DNA from: Mucilaginibacter boryungensis
GTDB lineage: Bacteria > Bacteroidota > Bacteroidia > Sphingobacteriales > Sphingobacteriaceae
Length of the DNA: 64,000 nt
Direction: 5' to 3'
Assembly (NCBI RefSeq): GCF_015221995.1
Contig: NZ_JADFFM010000001.1
Location: 496,001 to 560,000, forward strand
This document shows positions 26,573-35,397 of this stretch, in pieces (position 1 is the first letter of the stretch; the number at the start of each line of letters is the position of its first letter). The position numbers were made by a program, and so were the translations under genes. The notes below the pieces were generated by a model. The model was not told where the DNA came from. It did no database searches and saw only the letters and a program-made list of their open reading frames with translations.

Positions 26573-27118
26573 ATGAGTACACAACACCCATGGCACCAGG
26601 TATCGCCGGGCGATGATATACCGTCAACAGTGAACGCGATTATAGAGATACCAAAAGGATCGAAAGCGAAGTATGAGATTGATAAAGATTCGGGTTTATT
26701 GAAACTGGACAGGATCCTGTTCTCGTCGGTAATGTATCCGGCCAACTACGGTTTTATCCCGCAAACCTATTGCGATGATAAGGATCCTTTAGATATATTA
26801 GTACTATGTTCTGCCGATGTTTATCCTATGAGCATGATAGAAGCCAAAGTAATTGGGGTGATGCACATGGTTGATAACGGCGAACAGGATGATAAAATTA
26901 TCGCGGTAGCAAAAAACGATATGTCGGTAAACTATATCGACGATTTGAATGAATTGCCGCCGCATGCCATGAAAGAAATAGTGCGGTTTTTTCAGGATTA
27001 CAAAGCGCTGGAAGAAAAGAATGTTACCATAGAGCATCTTTTAGGCAAGCCCTACGCATATAAAGTAATTAAGGAAAGTTTAGAGCTGTATAAAGCTACT
27101 TTCAAAGTTGAACAATAA
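26573..27118 (+). CDS. ppa: Inorganic pyrophosphatase
   Basis: Family I soluble pyrophosphatase, which hydrolyses PPi to two phosphates and so drives biosynthetic reactions. The 181-residue length is normal. Metal- and substrate-binding motifs are visible: KYEID near residue 30, [25 protein letters not shown] near 49-73 with the aspartate cluster, and [11 protein letters not shown] near 102-112. It sits between dedA and the CNNM-family gene with short gaps (18 and 9 bases). Confidence 0.96.
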   Translation: MSTQHPWHQVSPGDDIPSTVNAIIEIPKGSKAKYEIDKDSGLLKLDRILFSSVMYPANYGFIPQTYCDDKDPLDILVLCSADVYPMSMIEAKVIGVMHMVDNGEQDDKIIAVAKNDMSVNYIDDLNELPPHAMKEIVRFFQDYKALEEKNVTIEHLLGKPYAYKVIKESLELYKATFKVEQ

Positions 27119-27127
27119 AAAAAATTA

Positions 27128-28468
27128 ATGGACCACCCCGATCTTTATGTAAACGGCTATTTTATTGTTCTAACCATATTCCTGGTTTTTTTAAACGGGT
27201 TTTTTGTAGCTGCAGAATTTGCGCTGGTACGTGTGCGGGGCTCGCAAATTGAATTGCAGGTAAAAACCGGCAGCCGGATGGCGCGGCTTACGCGCAGCAT
27301 TATGGCTAATATGGCTGGCTACCTGGCTGCTACGCAATTAGGTATCACCATTGCATCGTTAGGCCTGGGTGTAATAGGCGAAGACGTGTTTACACGTGTA
27401 ATGCTGAATGCGTTTAATTTATTAGGGTTTCAAATCACCTCGGTATTTGTTATCAATACATGCCATGTGCTGGCATTTGCTATAATTACAGTATTAAGTA
27501 TTGTGTTTGGTGAATTGGCTCCTAAGCGACTGGCCATTCAGGCTTCAGTACGCACGGCTATGGCGGTATCGGCGCCGCTGCGTATCTTTTTTGTAGTGTT
27601 TAAGCCGCTTATTTGGGTGCTTAATAACTTTGCCAATTTTATACTTAAGCTTTTGGGTATTAACGCGGTACAGGGCGAATCGCACCACAGTTCGGAAGAA
27701 TTACAATACCTGTTAGAACAAGGCAAAGAAACCGGCGTACTGGATTCAACGGAACACGAACTGATAAAAAACGTGTTCGATTTTAACGAGCGTGTGGTGA
27801 AAAACATTATGGTGCCGCGTACTAAAATATCAGGCATGGATGTGGAAACCAGCAAGGAGGAGCTATTAGAACTGATTATTACTGAAGGCTATAGCCGGAT
27901 GCCGGTTTACCAGGATAGCGTTGATAAAATTATTGGTGTAGTGCATGCTAAGGATATTTTGCCTTTGTTAGCCCGTAATACCAACTTTGAACTAAAAGAC
28001 ATTATCCGCAAGCCATATTTTATCCCGGAAACCAAAAAAATAAACGACCTGATGGCCGAACTGCAGCAAAAACGCATGCAAATAGCCATTGTGCTTGATG
28101 AATTTGGCGGCACGGCAGGCATGGTTACGCTGGAAGATATTGTAGAAGAATTGGTCGGAGAGATACAGGATGAGTTTGATGAGGAAAAGCCTATTGTAGA
28201 TAAAGTGAGCGACCGTGAATTTATTGTGAATGCGGTAGCCTCTATATATGATGTGAACAGTCACCTGCCGCATGATTTGCCCGAGGATGGTGACTTTGAT
28301 ACCGTGAGCGGCTGGGTAAGTGGTATATTTGGTAAGATACCCGAGGTGGGCGAACAACGTGAAGCCGACGGCTACAATGTTACCGTCCTGAAAAAATCAG
28401 ACCAGAACATCGAATCTGTAAAGCTGGAGCTGCTGCTGAACGAAGAAGACACCGTGGATCTGCATTAA
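27128..28468 (+). CDS. CNNM/CorC-family transporter-like protein (hemolysin-related)
   Basis: A 446-residue membrane protein with the DUF21/CNNM transmembrane domain (about 1-195; NGFFVAAEFALVRVR near 23-37), a tandem CBS pair (about 215-340; VPRTKISGMD and VLDEFGGTAGMVTLEDIVEE) and a C-terminal CorC_HlyC domain (about 355-440). Family members are linked to Mg2+/Co2+ export or regulation; haemolysin is a historical name only. GldE-type gliding proteins share this architecture in Bacteroidota, but no gliding genes are nearby. Confidence 0.9.
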   Translation: MDHPDLYVNGYFIVLTIFLVFLNGFFVAAEFALVRVRGSQIELQVKTGSRMARLTRSIMANMAGYLAATQLGITIASLGLGVIGEDVFTRVMLNAFNLLGFQITSVFVINTCHVLAFAIITVLSIVFGELAPKRLAIQASVRTAMAVSAPLRIFFVVFKPLIWVLNNFANFILKLLGINAVQGESHHSSEELQYLLEQGKETGVLDSTEHELIKNVFDFNERVVKNIMVPRTKISGMDVETSKEELLELIITEGYSRMPVYQDSVDKIIGVVHAKDILPLLARNTNFELKDIIRKPYFIPETKKINDLMAELQQKRMQIAIVLDEFGGTAGMVTLEDIVEELVGEIQDEFDEEKPIVDKVSDREFIVNAVASIYDVNSHLPHDLPEDGDFDTVSGWVSGIFGKIPEVGEQREADGYNVTVLKKSDQNIESVKLELLLNEEDTVDLH

Positions 28469-28480
28469 TCCCTACTGTCG

Positions 28481-29188
28481 ATGCATCTGTTTTACACGCC
28501 CGATATTACCCCCGCTAATAAGGATTGGTTTTTAACCGAAGAGGAGAGCAAGCATTGCACCCGGGTGCTGCGCCTGGAAAAAGGCGACCAGGTAAACCTG
28601 ATTGACGGCAAGGGCGGTTTGTACGCAGCCACTATTTCCGATGCGCACCCAAAGCGCACCATCCTGCATATTGAAGCCGTAATTACGGAATACGGCAAAC
28701 GCAACCATTATCTGCATATAGCCGTTGCCCCTACCAAAAATTTAGACCGGCTGGAGTGGTTCCTGGAAAAAGCTACAGAGATTGGTATTGATGAAGTATC
28801 ACTGATCATCACCCAGCGCTCGGAACGCAAGGAAGCAAAGATAGATAGGTTGAATAAGATTATCACGGCGGCTATGAAGCAATCGCTGAAAGCTTATCAC
28901 CCGGTATTGAATGAAGCAATCAGCTTTAATAAATTTATAAACCAACCTTTTGACGGGCAAAAGTTTGTAGCCCATTGCGCTAATAGCGAGAAGGTAGCAA
29001 TAAAAGATCAGTTTAAACCTAATAGTAACTATTTGGTGATGATTGGCCCTGAAGGCGATTTTACCGAAAAAGAAGTAGGGGATGCTTTACAAAACGGTTT
29101 TAAAGCTATAACTTTAGGGGAAAGCAGGCTGCGCACGGAGACCGCCGCGCTGGAAGCTTGTTTCGAGATCAATTTTTTAAACCGGTAA
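28481..29188 (+). CDS. rsmE: 16S rRNA (uracil-1498-N3)-methyltransferase
   Basis: SPOUT-class methyltransferase that methylates U1498 of 16S rRNA using S-adenosylmethionine. The 235-residue protein has an N-terminal PUA-like domain (about 1-75) and a C-terminal knotted domain with the SAM-binding segments MIGPEGDFTEKEV near 187-199 and LGESRLRTETAALEA near 213-227. It starts 12 bases after the CNNM gene and ends 1 base before the DUF4159 gene. Confidence 0.95.
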   Translation: MHLFYTPDITPANKDWFLTEEESKHCTRVLRLEKGDQVNLIDGKGGLYAATISDAHPKRTILHIEAVITEYGKRNHYLHIAVAPTKNLDRLEWFLEKATEIGIDEVSLIITQRSERKEAKIDRLNKIITAAMKQSLKAYHPVLNEAISFNKFINQPFDGQKFVAHCANSEKVAIKDQFKPNSNYLVMIGPEGDFTEKEVGDALQNGFKAITLGESRLRTETAALEACFEINFLNR

Positions 29189-29189
29189 G

Positions 29190-29846
29190 ATGAAGTTAAG
29201 GTTTGCCATAGGTATTGTGCTGTGTTTTTGCCTTTTTGGTTTTAACGAACCCGCCTATAAAATGGCCAAGCTAAAATACAATGGCGGCGGCGATTGGTAC
29301 GGCGACCGCACGGCCTTGCCCAACCTGATCAAATTTTGCAACGAAAACCTGAAAACTAATTTCCAGTCCGAAGAAGAAACCGTGGAAGTAGGCAGCGCCG
29401 AGTTATTCAACTACCCCTTTGTATTTATGACCGGCCACGGGAACGTGATATTCAGTGATGCTGAGGCACGTAACATGCGTAAATATTTAATGGGTGGCGG
29501 CTTTTTACATATCGACGATAACTACGGTTTAGATCAGTTTGTGCGCCCGCAAATGAAAAAAGTATTCCCCGAATTGGATTTTGTGGAGTTACCTGTTAAC
29601 CACCCCATTTATCACCAGAAATATGATTTCCCATCGGGCTTACCTAAAATTCACGAGCATGATGGCAAACGTGCGCAAGGCTTTGGCCTGATCTATAAAG
29701 GCCGCCTGGTTTGCTTTTATACCTACGAGTGCGATTTAGGCAACGGTTGGGAAGATTATGGCACTTATGCTGGTGATACCCAGGAAGCCCGCTTAAAAGC
29801 CCTTAAAATGGGCGCTAATCTTGTTCAATACGCATTAACACAGTAA
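29190..29846 (+). CDS. DUF4159 domain-containing exported protein
   Basis: A 218-residue protein with an N-terminal signal-like segment (about 1-20) and a DUF4159 domain. It shows the family's KLKYNGGGDWYGDRTALPNL opening, FVFMTGHGNVIFS near 80 and the YLMGGGFLHIDDNYG segment near 103-117. The fold is related to class I glutamine amidotransferases and often stands as an extra domain in Bacteroidota proteins linked to MoxR/VWA operons; no such genes are here. Biochemical function is unknown. Confidence 0.85.
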   Translation: MKLRFAIGIVLCFCLFGFNEPAYKMAKLKYNGGGDWYGDRTALPNLIKFCNENLKTNFQSEEETVEVGSAELFNYPFVFMTGHGNVIFSDAEARNMRKYLMGGGFLHIDDNYGLDQFVRPQMKKVFPELDFVELPVNHPIYHQKYDFPSGLPKIHEHDGKRAQGFGLIYKGRLVCFYTYECDLGNGWEDYGTYAGDTQEARLKALKMGANLVQYALTQ

Positions 29847-29855
29847 CCCTTTATT

Positions 29856-30353
29856 ATGTACCAGATAAAAGTAAATGATAAGCTGAATTTTGAAGCTAAA
29901 CGAGAAAAGGGGGCGCTGATGGTTAACGGAGAACCAGCCAATGCTGATATAAAGCAATTAAGCCCCTTAAGCTATCATGTAATTCATAATATGGCGTCAT
30001 ACAATGTTGAGGTCATATCATTGGATGCCGTTGCCAAAACGGCCGAAATTAAGGTTAATGGCAACACCTATGCTGTTTCCGCAAAAGATCAATTCGACCT
30101 GTTGCTCGATCAATTGGGTATGAGCAACAAGGATACCTCCAAAATAAGTGAAATAAAAGCCCCTATGCCGGGCCTGGTGCTAAAAGTATTTGTTGCGGAA
30201 GGCGATGTAGTGCAAAAAGGCGATAACCTTTTCATCCTGGAAGCCATGAAAATGGAGAACATTATTAAAGCTCCCGCCGATGTAACTATCAAAACATCCA
30301 AAATAAAAGCCGGTGATAAGGTTGAAAAAGGACAAGTACTCATGCTGTTTTAG
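29856..30353 (+). CDS. Biotinyl-domain carrier protein
   Basis: A 165-residue protein whose C-terminal 70 residues form a biotinyl domain with the EAMKMEN motif, placing the biotinylated lysine at Lys132. The N-terminal 90 residues resemble the linker part of acyl-CoA carboxylase biotin subunits. It could carry carboxybiotin for an acetyl-, propionyl- or methylcrotonyl-CoA carboxylase, yet no carboxylase or carboxyltransferase gene is near. The neighbours are DUF4159 (9 bases upstream) and cdaA (33 bases downstream). Confidence 0.85.
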   Translation: MYQIKVNDKLNFEAKREKGALMVNGEPANADIKQLSPLSYHVIHNMASYNVEVISLDAVAKTAEIKVNGNTYAVSAKDQFDLLLDQLGMSNKDTSKISEIKAPMPGLVLKVFVAEGDVVQKGDNLFILEAMKMENIIKAPADVTIKTSKIKAGDKVEKGQVLMLF

Positions 30354-30386
30354 GTTAGTAATCACCAAAAAAAACTACCTTTAACC

Positions 30387-31178
30387 ATGCAATCATTTGA
30401 TTTTAGTTTCCTGAAGGTTACCCCTTTTGATGTGCTGGATGTATTGCTGGTAGCGTTTATACTGTACCAGTTGTATAACCTGATAAAGGGTACCATTGCG
30501 GCTAATATTTTTATAGGGCTAACCATTATTTGCCTGGTATATGTGGTGGTAGACAGGCTGCATATGCGTATGCTGAGCTATATACTGGGTAACTTTATGA
30601 AGGTGGGCATTATTGCCATAGTGGTAGTGTTTCAGCAGGAAATAAGGCGATTTTTGCTATTGGTGGGGAAAAATGCCTCATTTCAGCGTAACCGAGAGTG
30701 GTGGCGGTATTTTTTTGGTAAAAAGGAAGCCGAGAAAAACAATTACGCACGCATAAAACCTATTATTGATGCCTGCAAAACCCTGAAGCAAACCCGCACC
30801 GGTGCATTAATAGTTTTTGTGAAATATTACGACGAACAGTTTTACCAAAACAGTTGCGAAGTACTGGAATCAAGAATATCAAAACGCTTGCTGGAGAGTA
30901 TTTTCCAAAAGAACAGCCCCCTGCACGATGGGGCGGTGGTTATTGCCGGTAACCGCATTAAATCGGCCAGTTGTATTTTACCGCTGACGGATAAAACCGA
31001 CTTGCCCGCGCAGTTTGGCCTGCGCCATCGGGCAGGCATTGGCGTAACCGAAGCCAATGATGCGACGGCAATTATTATCTCTGAAGAGACCGGTGAACTA
31101 TCTTATGCCAAACAAGGCAAGGTGAAGATCAATATCAGCTTTGCTGAATTGGAAAAACTGTTGAATAAGGATTTTTAG
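30387..31178 (+). CDS. cdaA: Diadenylate cyclase CdaA
   Basis: Membrane-bound DisA_N-domain enzyme that makes cyclic di-AMP from two ATP. The 263-residue protein has three N-terminal membrane helices (about 10-30, 35-55, 60-80) and the catalytic domain with the DGA motif at 181-183 and RHR at 213-215, both required for catalysis. There is no cdaR or glmM next to it, unlike in Firmicutes. c-di-AMP usually controls potassium and osmolyte balance. Confidence 0.93.
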   Translation: MQSFDFSFLKVTPFDVLDVLLVAFILYQLYNLIKGTIAANIFIGLTIICLVYVVVDRLHMRMLSYILGNFMKVGIIAIVVVFQQEIRRFLLLVGKNASFQRNREWWRYFFGKKEAEKNNYARIKPIIDACKTLKQTRTGALIVFVKYYDEQFYQNSCEVLESRISKRLLESIFQKNSPLHDGAVVIAGNRIKSASCILPLTDKTDLPAQFGLRHRAGIGVTEANDATAIIISEETGELSYAKQGKVKINISFAELEKLLNKDF

Positions 31179-31290
31179 AGGACACTTCCCATTGGAGGCA
31201 CAATACGCCATTAACCCATTTGATTGCTGAATTTAACTTTGGCTTTTATTACCTTTAAAACAAAATCTTATAAGCCTATTGTTACTGCCT

Positions 31291-32613
31291 ATGCCAAATA
31301 AAATCAACACATTGTGGATCAGGTTAATTGGCAGTCAGCCGGAGTTCGCTTTAGAGAGCCGGATCTTCCACTCCATAAGCGTTTGTTTAATTGTACTGTC
31401 GGCAATTTATGTTCCCTACAATTTATTTTCAGGGCAGTACGTGGCATCGGTATCTTTTTTAGCTATAGCCTGCATATTTTATTACCAGTATCACCAGTCG
31501 AGGTACCATGGGAAAAAGCATAGCACCTTAGTGTTCGGTCTTGTAGGTTTGGTTTTATTCTCGGTTAATTATTTCGCTAACTCCGGCATCGATGGTTCTA
31601 CCGATATCATCTGGCCTTCGTACCTGCTACTGGTGTTTGCCATTTCGCCCTACAGGCAGCATGTATTTTGGCTGATAGGTTGCCTTGTTACTTTTATCCT
31701 GATCCACGTCATCGAATTTTACCACCCCGAACTGGTAAAGCATCCATTTACAGCCGGGCAGGGCCAGTTTATGGACAGGGTCACCGCTTTTCCCATCCCG
31801 GTAGTAGCTATTTATATCATTATCACCTATATCCGCCGCAACTATGATAATGAACGGCAAGTTGTGGAACTACGGAATAAAGAAATATTGCTGCAAAAAG
31901 AATTGCTTGAACAAAGCGACAGCACAAAAAACAAGCTCATGTCTATCATATCGCACGATATGCGGGCCCCGCTGGTGAATATACAAGGCTATCTTGAGCT
32001 GCTAAATGAAAATGAACTGGATGATAACCAGCGCCCGGCGATAGAGAAAGATCTGCTGATAGCCACCAACAACACCATGCAAATGCTATCTAATTTGCTG
32101 TATTGGACCAAAGCGCAAATGGAACAACCCGTAGTAAACCTGGTGCAAACCAATTTGGCGCAGGTTTTAAGGAGTACGCTGGAGATGGAAAAAGCTATCG
32201 CAGCTAAAAAAGGCGTTTCCTTAGTTTACCAAATTGATGACGGGATAAAAGTGACTGCCGATATTGATATGCTGCAATTGGTGGTGCGCAACCTGGTGAG
32301 CAATGCGATAAAGTTTACCCCAAAAGGCGGACAAATTACAATAAACGCTAAGCCAGATGGCCAAAACTGCAAACTAACCGTTAGCGACAACGGGAAGGGT
32401 ATTGAGCAATCTTACCAGGAAAAGATCTTTAAAATAACAGCTGATCCCGCCTTTGGCACCAACAACGAGAAAGGCGTAGGCCTGGGGCTATCGCTATGCA
32501 AGGAGTTTATTGAACGACAAGGCGGCAGCATTGGCTTTGAAAGTATTTTTGGCCAGGGCAGCAACTTTTATGTTTTTATTCCTAGGGAGGGAACCGCTGT
32601 GGGGAATAATTAA
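31291..32613 (+). CDS. Membrane sensor histidine kinase
   Basis: A 440-residue sensor kinase: six predicted membrane helices in residues about 28-185, a short coiled linker, the HisKA domain with SIISHDMRAPL (phospho-acceptor His222) and an HATPase domain with NLVSNAIKFTPKGG, DNGKGI and GVGLGLSLC boxes. The ATG at 31291 is preferred over a TTG at 31279. No response regulator gene adjoins it, so it is an orphan kinase. Signal unknown. Confidence 0.88.
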   Translation: MPNKINTLWIRLIGSQPEFALESRIFHSISVCLIVLSAIYVPYNLFSGQYVASVSFLAIACIFYYQYHQSRYHGKKHSTLVFGLVGLVLFSVNYFANSGIDGSTDIIWPSYLLLVFAISPYRQHVFWLIGCLVTFILIHVIEFYHPELVKHPFTAGQGQFMDRVTAFPIPVVAIYIIITYIRRNYDNERQVVELRNKEILLQKELLEQSDSTKNKLMSIISHDMRAPLVNIQGYLELLNENELDDNQRPAIEKDLLIATNNTMQMLSNLLYWTKAQMEQPVVNLVQTNLAQVLRSTLEMEKAIAAKKGVSLVYQIDDGIKVTADIDMLQLVVRNLVSNAIKFTPKGGQITINAKPDGQNCKLTVSDNGKGIEQSYQEKIFKITADPAFGTNNEKGVGLGLSLCKEFIERQGGSIGFESIFGQGSNFYVFIPREGTAVGNN

Positions 32614-32618
32614 ACGAT

Positions 32619-33443
32619 TTACTTGCTTAGCGTGTAATATCCCCACATATCAGTGGTCGAATCAAGATCCTGATCTACATCTACCGGTTGCCCGTTAATG
32701 TAAGTATAACTTTTGTGCATGCCCAGTTTAAACCGTGTTAGCCTGTTTTCTAAATGTATACTGTAAGTGAATTTTTGGCCAGCATCAAGGTTTAAATATT
32801 TTAATGGTATAGCCAACTCATACACGTAGGCGCCGTTTTTATCAAACCTGCTAACAGCACGTATACGCTCTTCATTGTAAACCGATATTAACATATCTTT
32901 TATTTCGGTAATGCCCGTCACCTCTATATTCTTGGCGTGGTTGCCCATTAGCTTATTGGCTATGGTGATTAACGAATCCACATGCGCGCCAGAATAGCGG
33001 GAGGTGTCGTTGTCCAGTATGACCTGCGGGATTTTAGCCTGCGACCGTACCCGCGACCCGGCATACCACAATATTTGCTGGCCTGGTGCAAAATCCAGCA
33101 TGGGGTAAGTTAGCTGTATGTTGTCTTTAGCATCACTACTTTTTTTACCAGCTTTGTTAATTATGAACGTGAGGCCCACATCAATTAGCTTTGTTATAAC
33201 CCGTGGCTGGTCGGCTTTAACTGTGAGATATAGATTTTCATCATCGTTGCTTACTATATAATATAACTGCGTTGCTTTATTGTAAGCCTGCAAACTATCT
33301 TTCCATTCGTTAAGCCGGCCGTCTATTTTAATATTCGCTGGTGCACGTAGTGACACTTCCTGTACATTAGGCAGTTTTTGTGCCTGCAAATGCCATGCGC
33401 CCAATAGCAGGGTGATTATAGTGATACAGATTGGTTTAGACAT
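32619..33443 (-). CDS. Exported protein with CBM9/DOMON-like fold
   Basis: A 274-residue exported protein with a signal peptide (cleavage near residue 21, LQAQ). IKIDGRLNEWKD near residues 38-49 and NLYLTVKAD near 70 are the opening strands typical of carbohydrate-binding family 9-like (DOMON-related) domains, which are often found in Bacteroidota envelope proteins. No catalytic domain is attached. It is convergent with the sensor kinase gene 5 bases away and stands apart from the next minus-strand gene. Ligand unknown. Confidence 0.6.
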   Translation of the reverse strand: MSKPICITIITLLLGAWHLQAQKLPNVQEVSLRAPANIKIDGRLNEWKDSLQAYNKATQLYYIVSNDDENLYLTVKADQPRVITKLIDVGLTFIINKAGKKSSDAKDNIQLTYPMLDFAPGQQILWYAGSRVRSQAKIPQVILDNDTSRYSGAHVDSLITIANKLMGNHAKNIEVTGITEIKDMLISVYNEERIRAVSRFDKNGAYVYELAIPLKYLNLDAGQKFTYSIHLENRLTRFKLGMHKSYTYINGQPVDVDQDLDSTTDMWGYYTLSK

Positions 33444-33594
33444 TTTGTGGTGATAAAGTTTATAAGGCAGTATCTGTAATGATTTTAATTATCAATAGAC
33501 TTAGATAATTAATAATAAGGCACAAGTATGTCCGCAAGCCAACGCTGAATACTTTCGCCGGTATGAGTACACGTTCCAACATGGGTTTAGTTGT

Positions 33595-34362
33595 TTATAG
33601 CTTCTTTTCCATCGTCTCAAATTTTTCAACCAATTTAATCAAACTGGTAGTGTCGATCTTAGTCTCTTTTACCTCAAATAAAAATTTCCGTTTAGGTATA
33701 TCCATTCCTTTATTGCCTTTAGGAACTTTATTGGTGATAAACTCAACTTTAAATAATTTGAATTGAGGATATATGTCCAAATCTTTTGAGAAAGAGTATT
33801 TAACTCCTTTAAAACCGGATTTAAAGTAATAATACATTGTATCAGGGTAGCTATCATCAACCCGAATTTTGGGAATGTATTTTTTTATTAAAATGTTCGC
33901 GCTTGAATTGAATTCGGTTTTTAATAATGTGTCTTTAGCTTTCTGGAAAAATGGGAAGTTGCCGTACGCGCGAAAATTCAATAATGAATCAAAGTTTATT
34001 CTGCGTGGCCTCTCCGAACTTAATGAATCAAACCAATAAGCGTAACGATTGTCAGAGCTGTGTATTACAAAATTGTATTTTATGCTATTTTCTGACGTTT
34101 GCTGTAGTGCATAGTCGCCATTTTTATTTGTTTTCGCTTTCATGGTCGTAGTAACGTAAGGTAGCTTGTACACAGTATAATTGTTACAATAACAGATAGT
34201 TAAACTATCTGTTATTGTAAACAATTTATTACTTTCCGCATTAACGAATTGCATATCAGCCTTAAAGGCTATTCCAGTTATCTTGTGAGGATTTTTGCAG
34301 GCAGTAAAAGTAACCAATGCGATTATAATAAGCTTTACCTTAGCTTTTAAGTTCATTTGCAT
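33595..34362 (-). CDS. Uncharacterised lipoprotein
   Basis: A 255-residue lipoprotein with lipobox FTAC (Cys22 from the first ATG, Cys20 if the second ATG two codons later is used). The mature part is rich in Lys, Asn, Ser and Tyr. It contains YVTTTMKAKTNKNGDYALQ and ends in a basic helix. I do not recognise a family. It begins directly after the stop of the frameshifted lipoprotein gene upstream, so both were probably one transcript. Confidence 0.6.
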   Translation of the reverse strand: MQMNLKAKVKLIIIALVTFTACKNPHKITGIAFKADMQFVNAESNKLFTITDSLTICYCNNYTVYKLPYVTTTMKAKTNKNGDYALQQTSENSIKYNFVIHSSDNRYAYWFDSLSSERPRRINFDSLLNFRAYGNFPFFQKAKDTLLKTEFNSSANILIKKYIPKIRVDDSYPDTMYYYFKSGFKGVKYSFSKDLDIYPQFKLFKVEFITNKVPKGNKGMDIPKRKFLFEVKETKIDTTSLIKLVEKFETMEKKL

Positions 34363-35024
34363 TTAATTTGTAGATGTGCCAGAATTAACAGCTCGTTGTA
34401 GCGCTTCCTCTTGATTTTGAGGGAGATACCAATTGGCCATTTTTGTAACTGTATGCCGGAACAAATTTTCCTTTAGGAGTAAAATAAAAACCATTCCCGA
34501 AAAAGTTGAATCGTGCTTAGCGTAACTGTTATTATTTAATTTAGTTAGATCATTTCCAATGTAGGAAGGGTCGGCAAAGATAGTCATAATAAAAGCTTGA
34601 TAACTTTTACCATCATTAAGTATTACAAAAGAAGATTTACTATTTTCCTTTACATAAGCCAATTTGCCCGTATTTTTATTTTTAAGTGCAGATAGTATCC
34701 TATTTGCAGGGTCTATAGGTATTTCAATTACATCTTTATTATGTCGCTTATAACTAACATTATGCGCCCAATCGGGTTTAACATGCTGACTGTAATCAAT
34801 TGGGTTATTAATAGAAGAGCTCGCATTCGTGCTTATTGATGAATTTGAATTATCACCAGGAAACGCACTTTCATACCAGTTTTTAGCTAGATTAACGGAT
34901 TCAGAAAGGGGTGGAGACGTTGACTTGTTCTCTCTACACAGCTGTGGGTAATGAATAATGCACCGACGAATAAGATGCAACCAAGTAACCGCAAAGTTAT
35001 CTTGTTAAGATTTAGTTTTTTCAT
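34363..35024 (-). pseudogene. Frameshifted lipoprotein gene
   Basis: The main open frame (34363-34980) starts with MHLIRRCIIHYP, which does not look like a protein start. In the neighbouring frame from an ATG at 35024-35022 the sequence reads MKKLNLNKITLRLLG followed by a hydrophobic helix and a lipobox (THSC, Cys29), then VE, before a stop. Joining the two frames near 34927-34937 gives a complete lipoprotein of about 219 residues. A one-base deletion in the TCTCTCT run there would explain the break. The body ends with MANWYLPQNQEEALQRA. Function unknown. Confidence 0.6.
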
Positions 35025-35397
35025 GATGTGACGGTTTAAGTTAATATGATTAAGTATTATTTACTTATACGTCATCCTTTATAAAAGGTTACAATATTAA
35101 AATTATAGGATTTATGTATTTAGTTCCTCACTCGCTACCGCAAGCGTGCCTTGTGCTGGCGCACGTGCCACGTGTGCTTTAATAAAACATCCCCGGTAAG
35201 CCGGTCAGCTTTGCACGTCGGGGATGTTCCACTACGTTCAACATGACGCGAGGGAGAGTGTGTGGTCACAAGTTTCCAAGCTATACCCCCCGCGTCATTC
35301 TGAGCGCCGGCGAAGAAACCCCGGTAAGTAGGCCTACTCTGCATACAGGGATGTTTCACTACGTTCAACATGACGCGGTGGTGAGTGGGGCAAGCAC
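35025..35397. other. Repeat-rich intergenic region
   Basis: No gene seen. The gap holds a half copy of the GC-rich palindrome arm also found at 37499-37601 (35153-35182), an AACATCCCCG / CGGGGATGTT inverted repeat (35185-35230), two near-identical 30-base direct repeats (35221-35250 and 35348-35377) and a CGTCATTCTGAGCG motif typical of dispersed elements near 35292-35305. It looks like a landing area for several small repeat families. Confidence 0.6.
35221..35377. repeat. Pair of 30-base direct repeats
   Basis: GGGATGTTCCACTACGTTCA with its next 10 bases (35221-35250) recurs at 35348-35377 with one mismatch. Each copy ends in CATGACGCG. The spacing is 127 bases. Confidence 0.75.

Noticed and set aside
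34927..34937. Programmed -1 frameshift in the lipoprotein gene
   Set aside because: No slippery heptamer of the X-XXY-YYZ kind and no clear downstream stimulator; a one-base deletion is simpler.
35153..35377. CRISPR array
   Set aside because: Only two direct repeats, no regular spacers and no cas genes.
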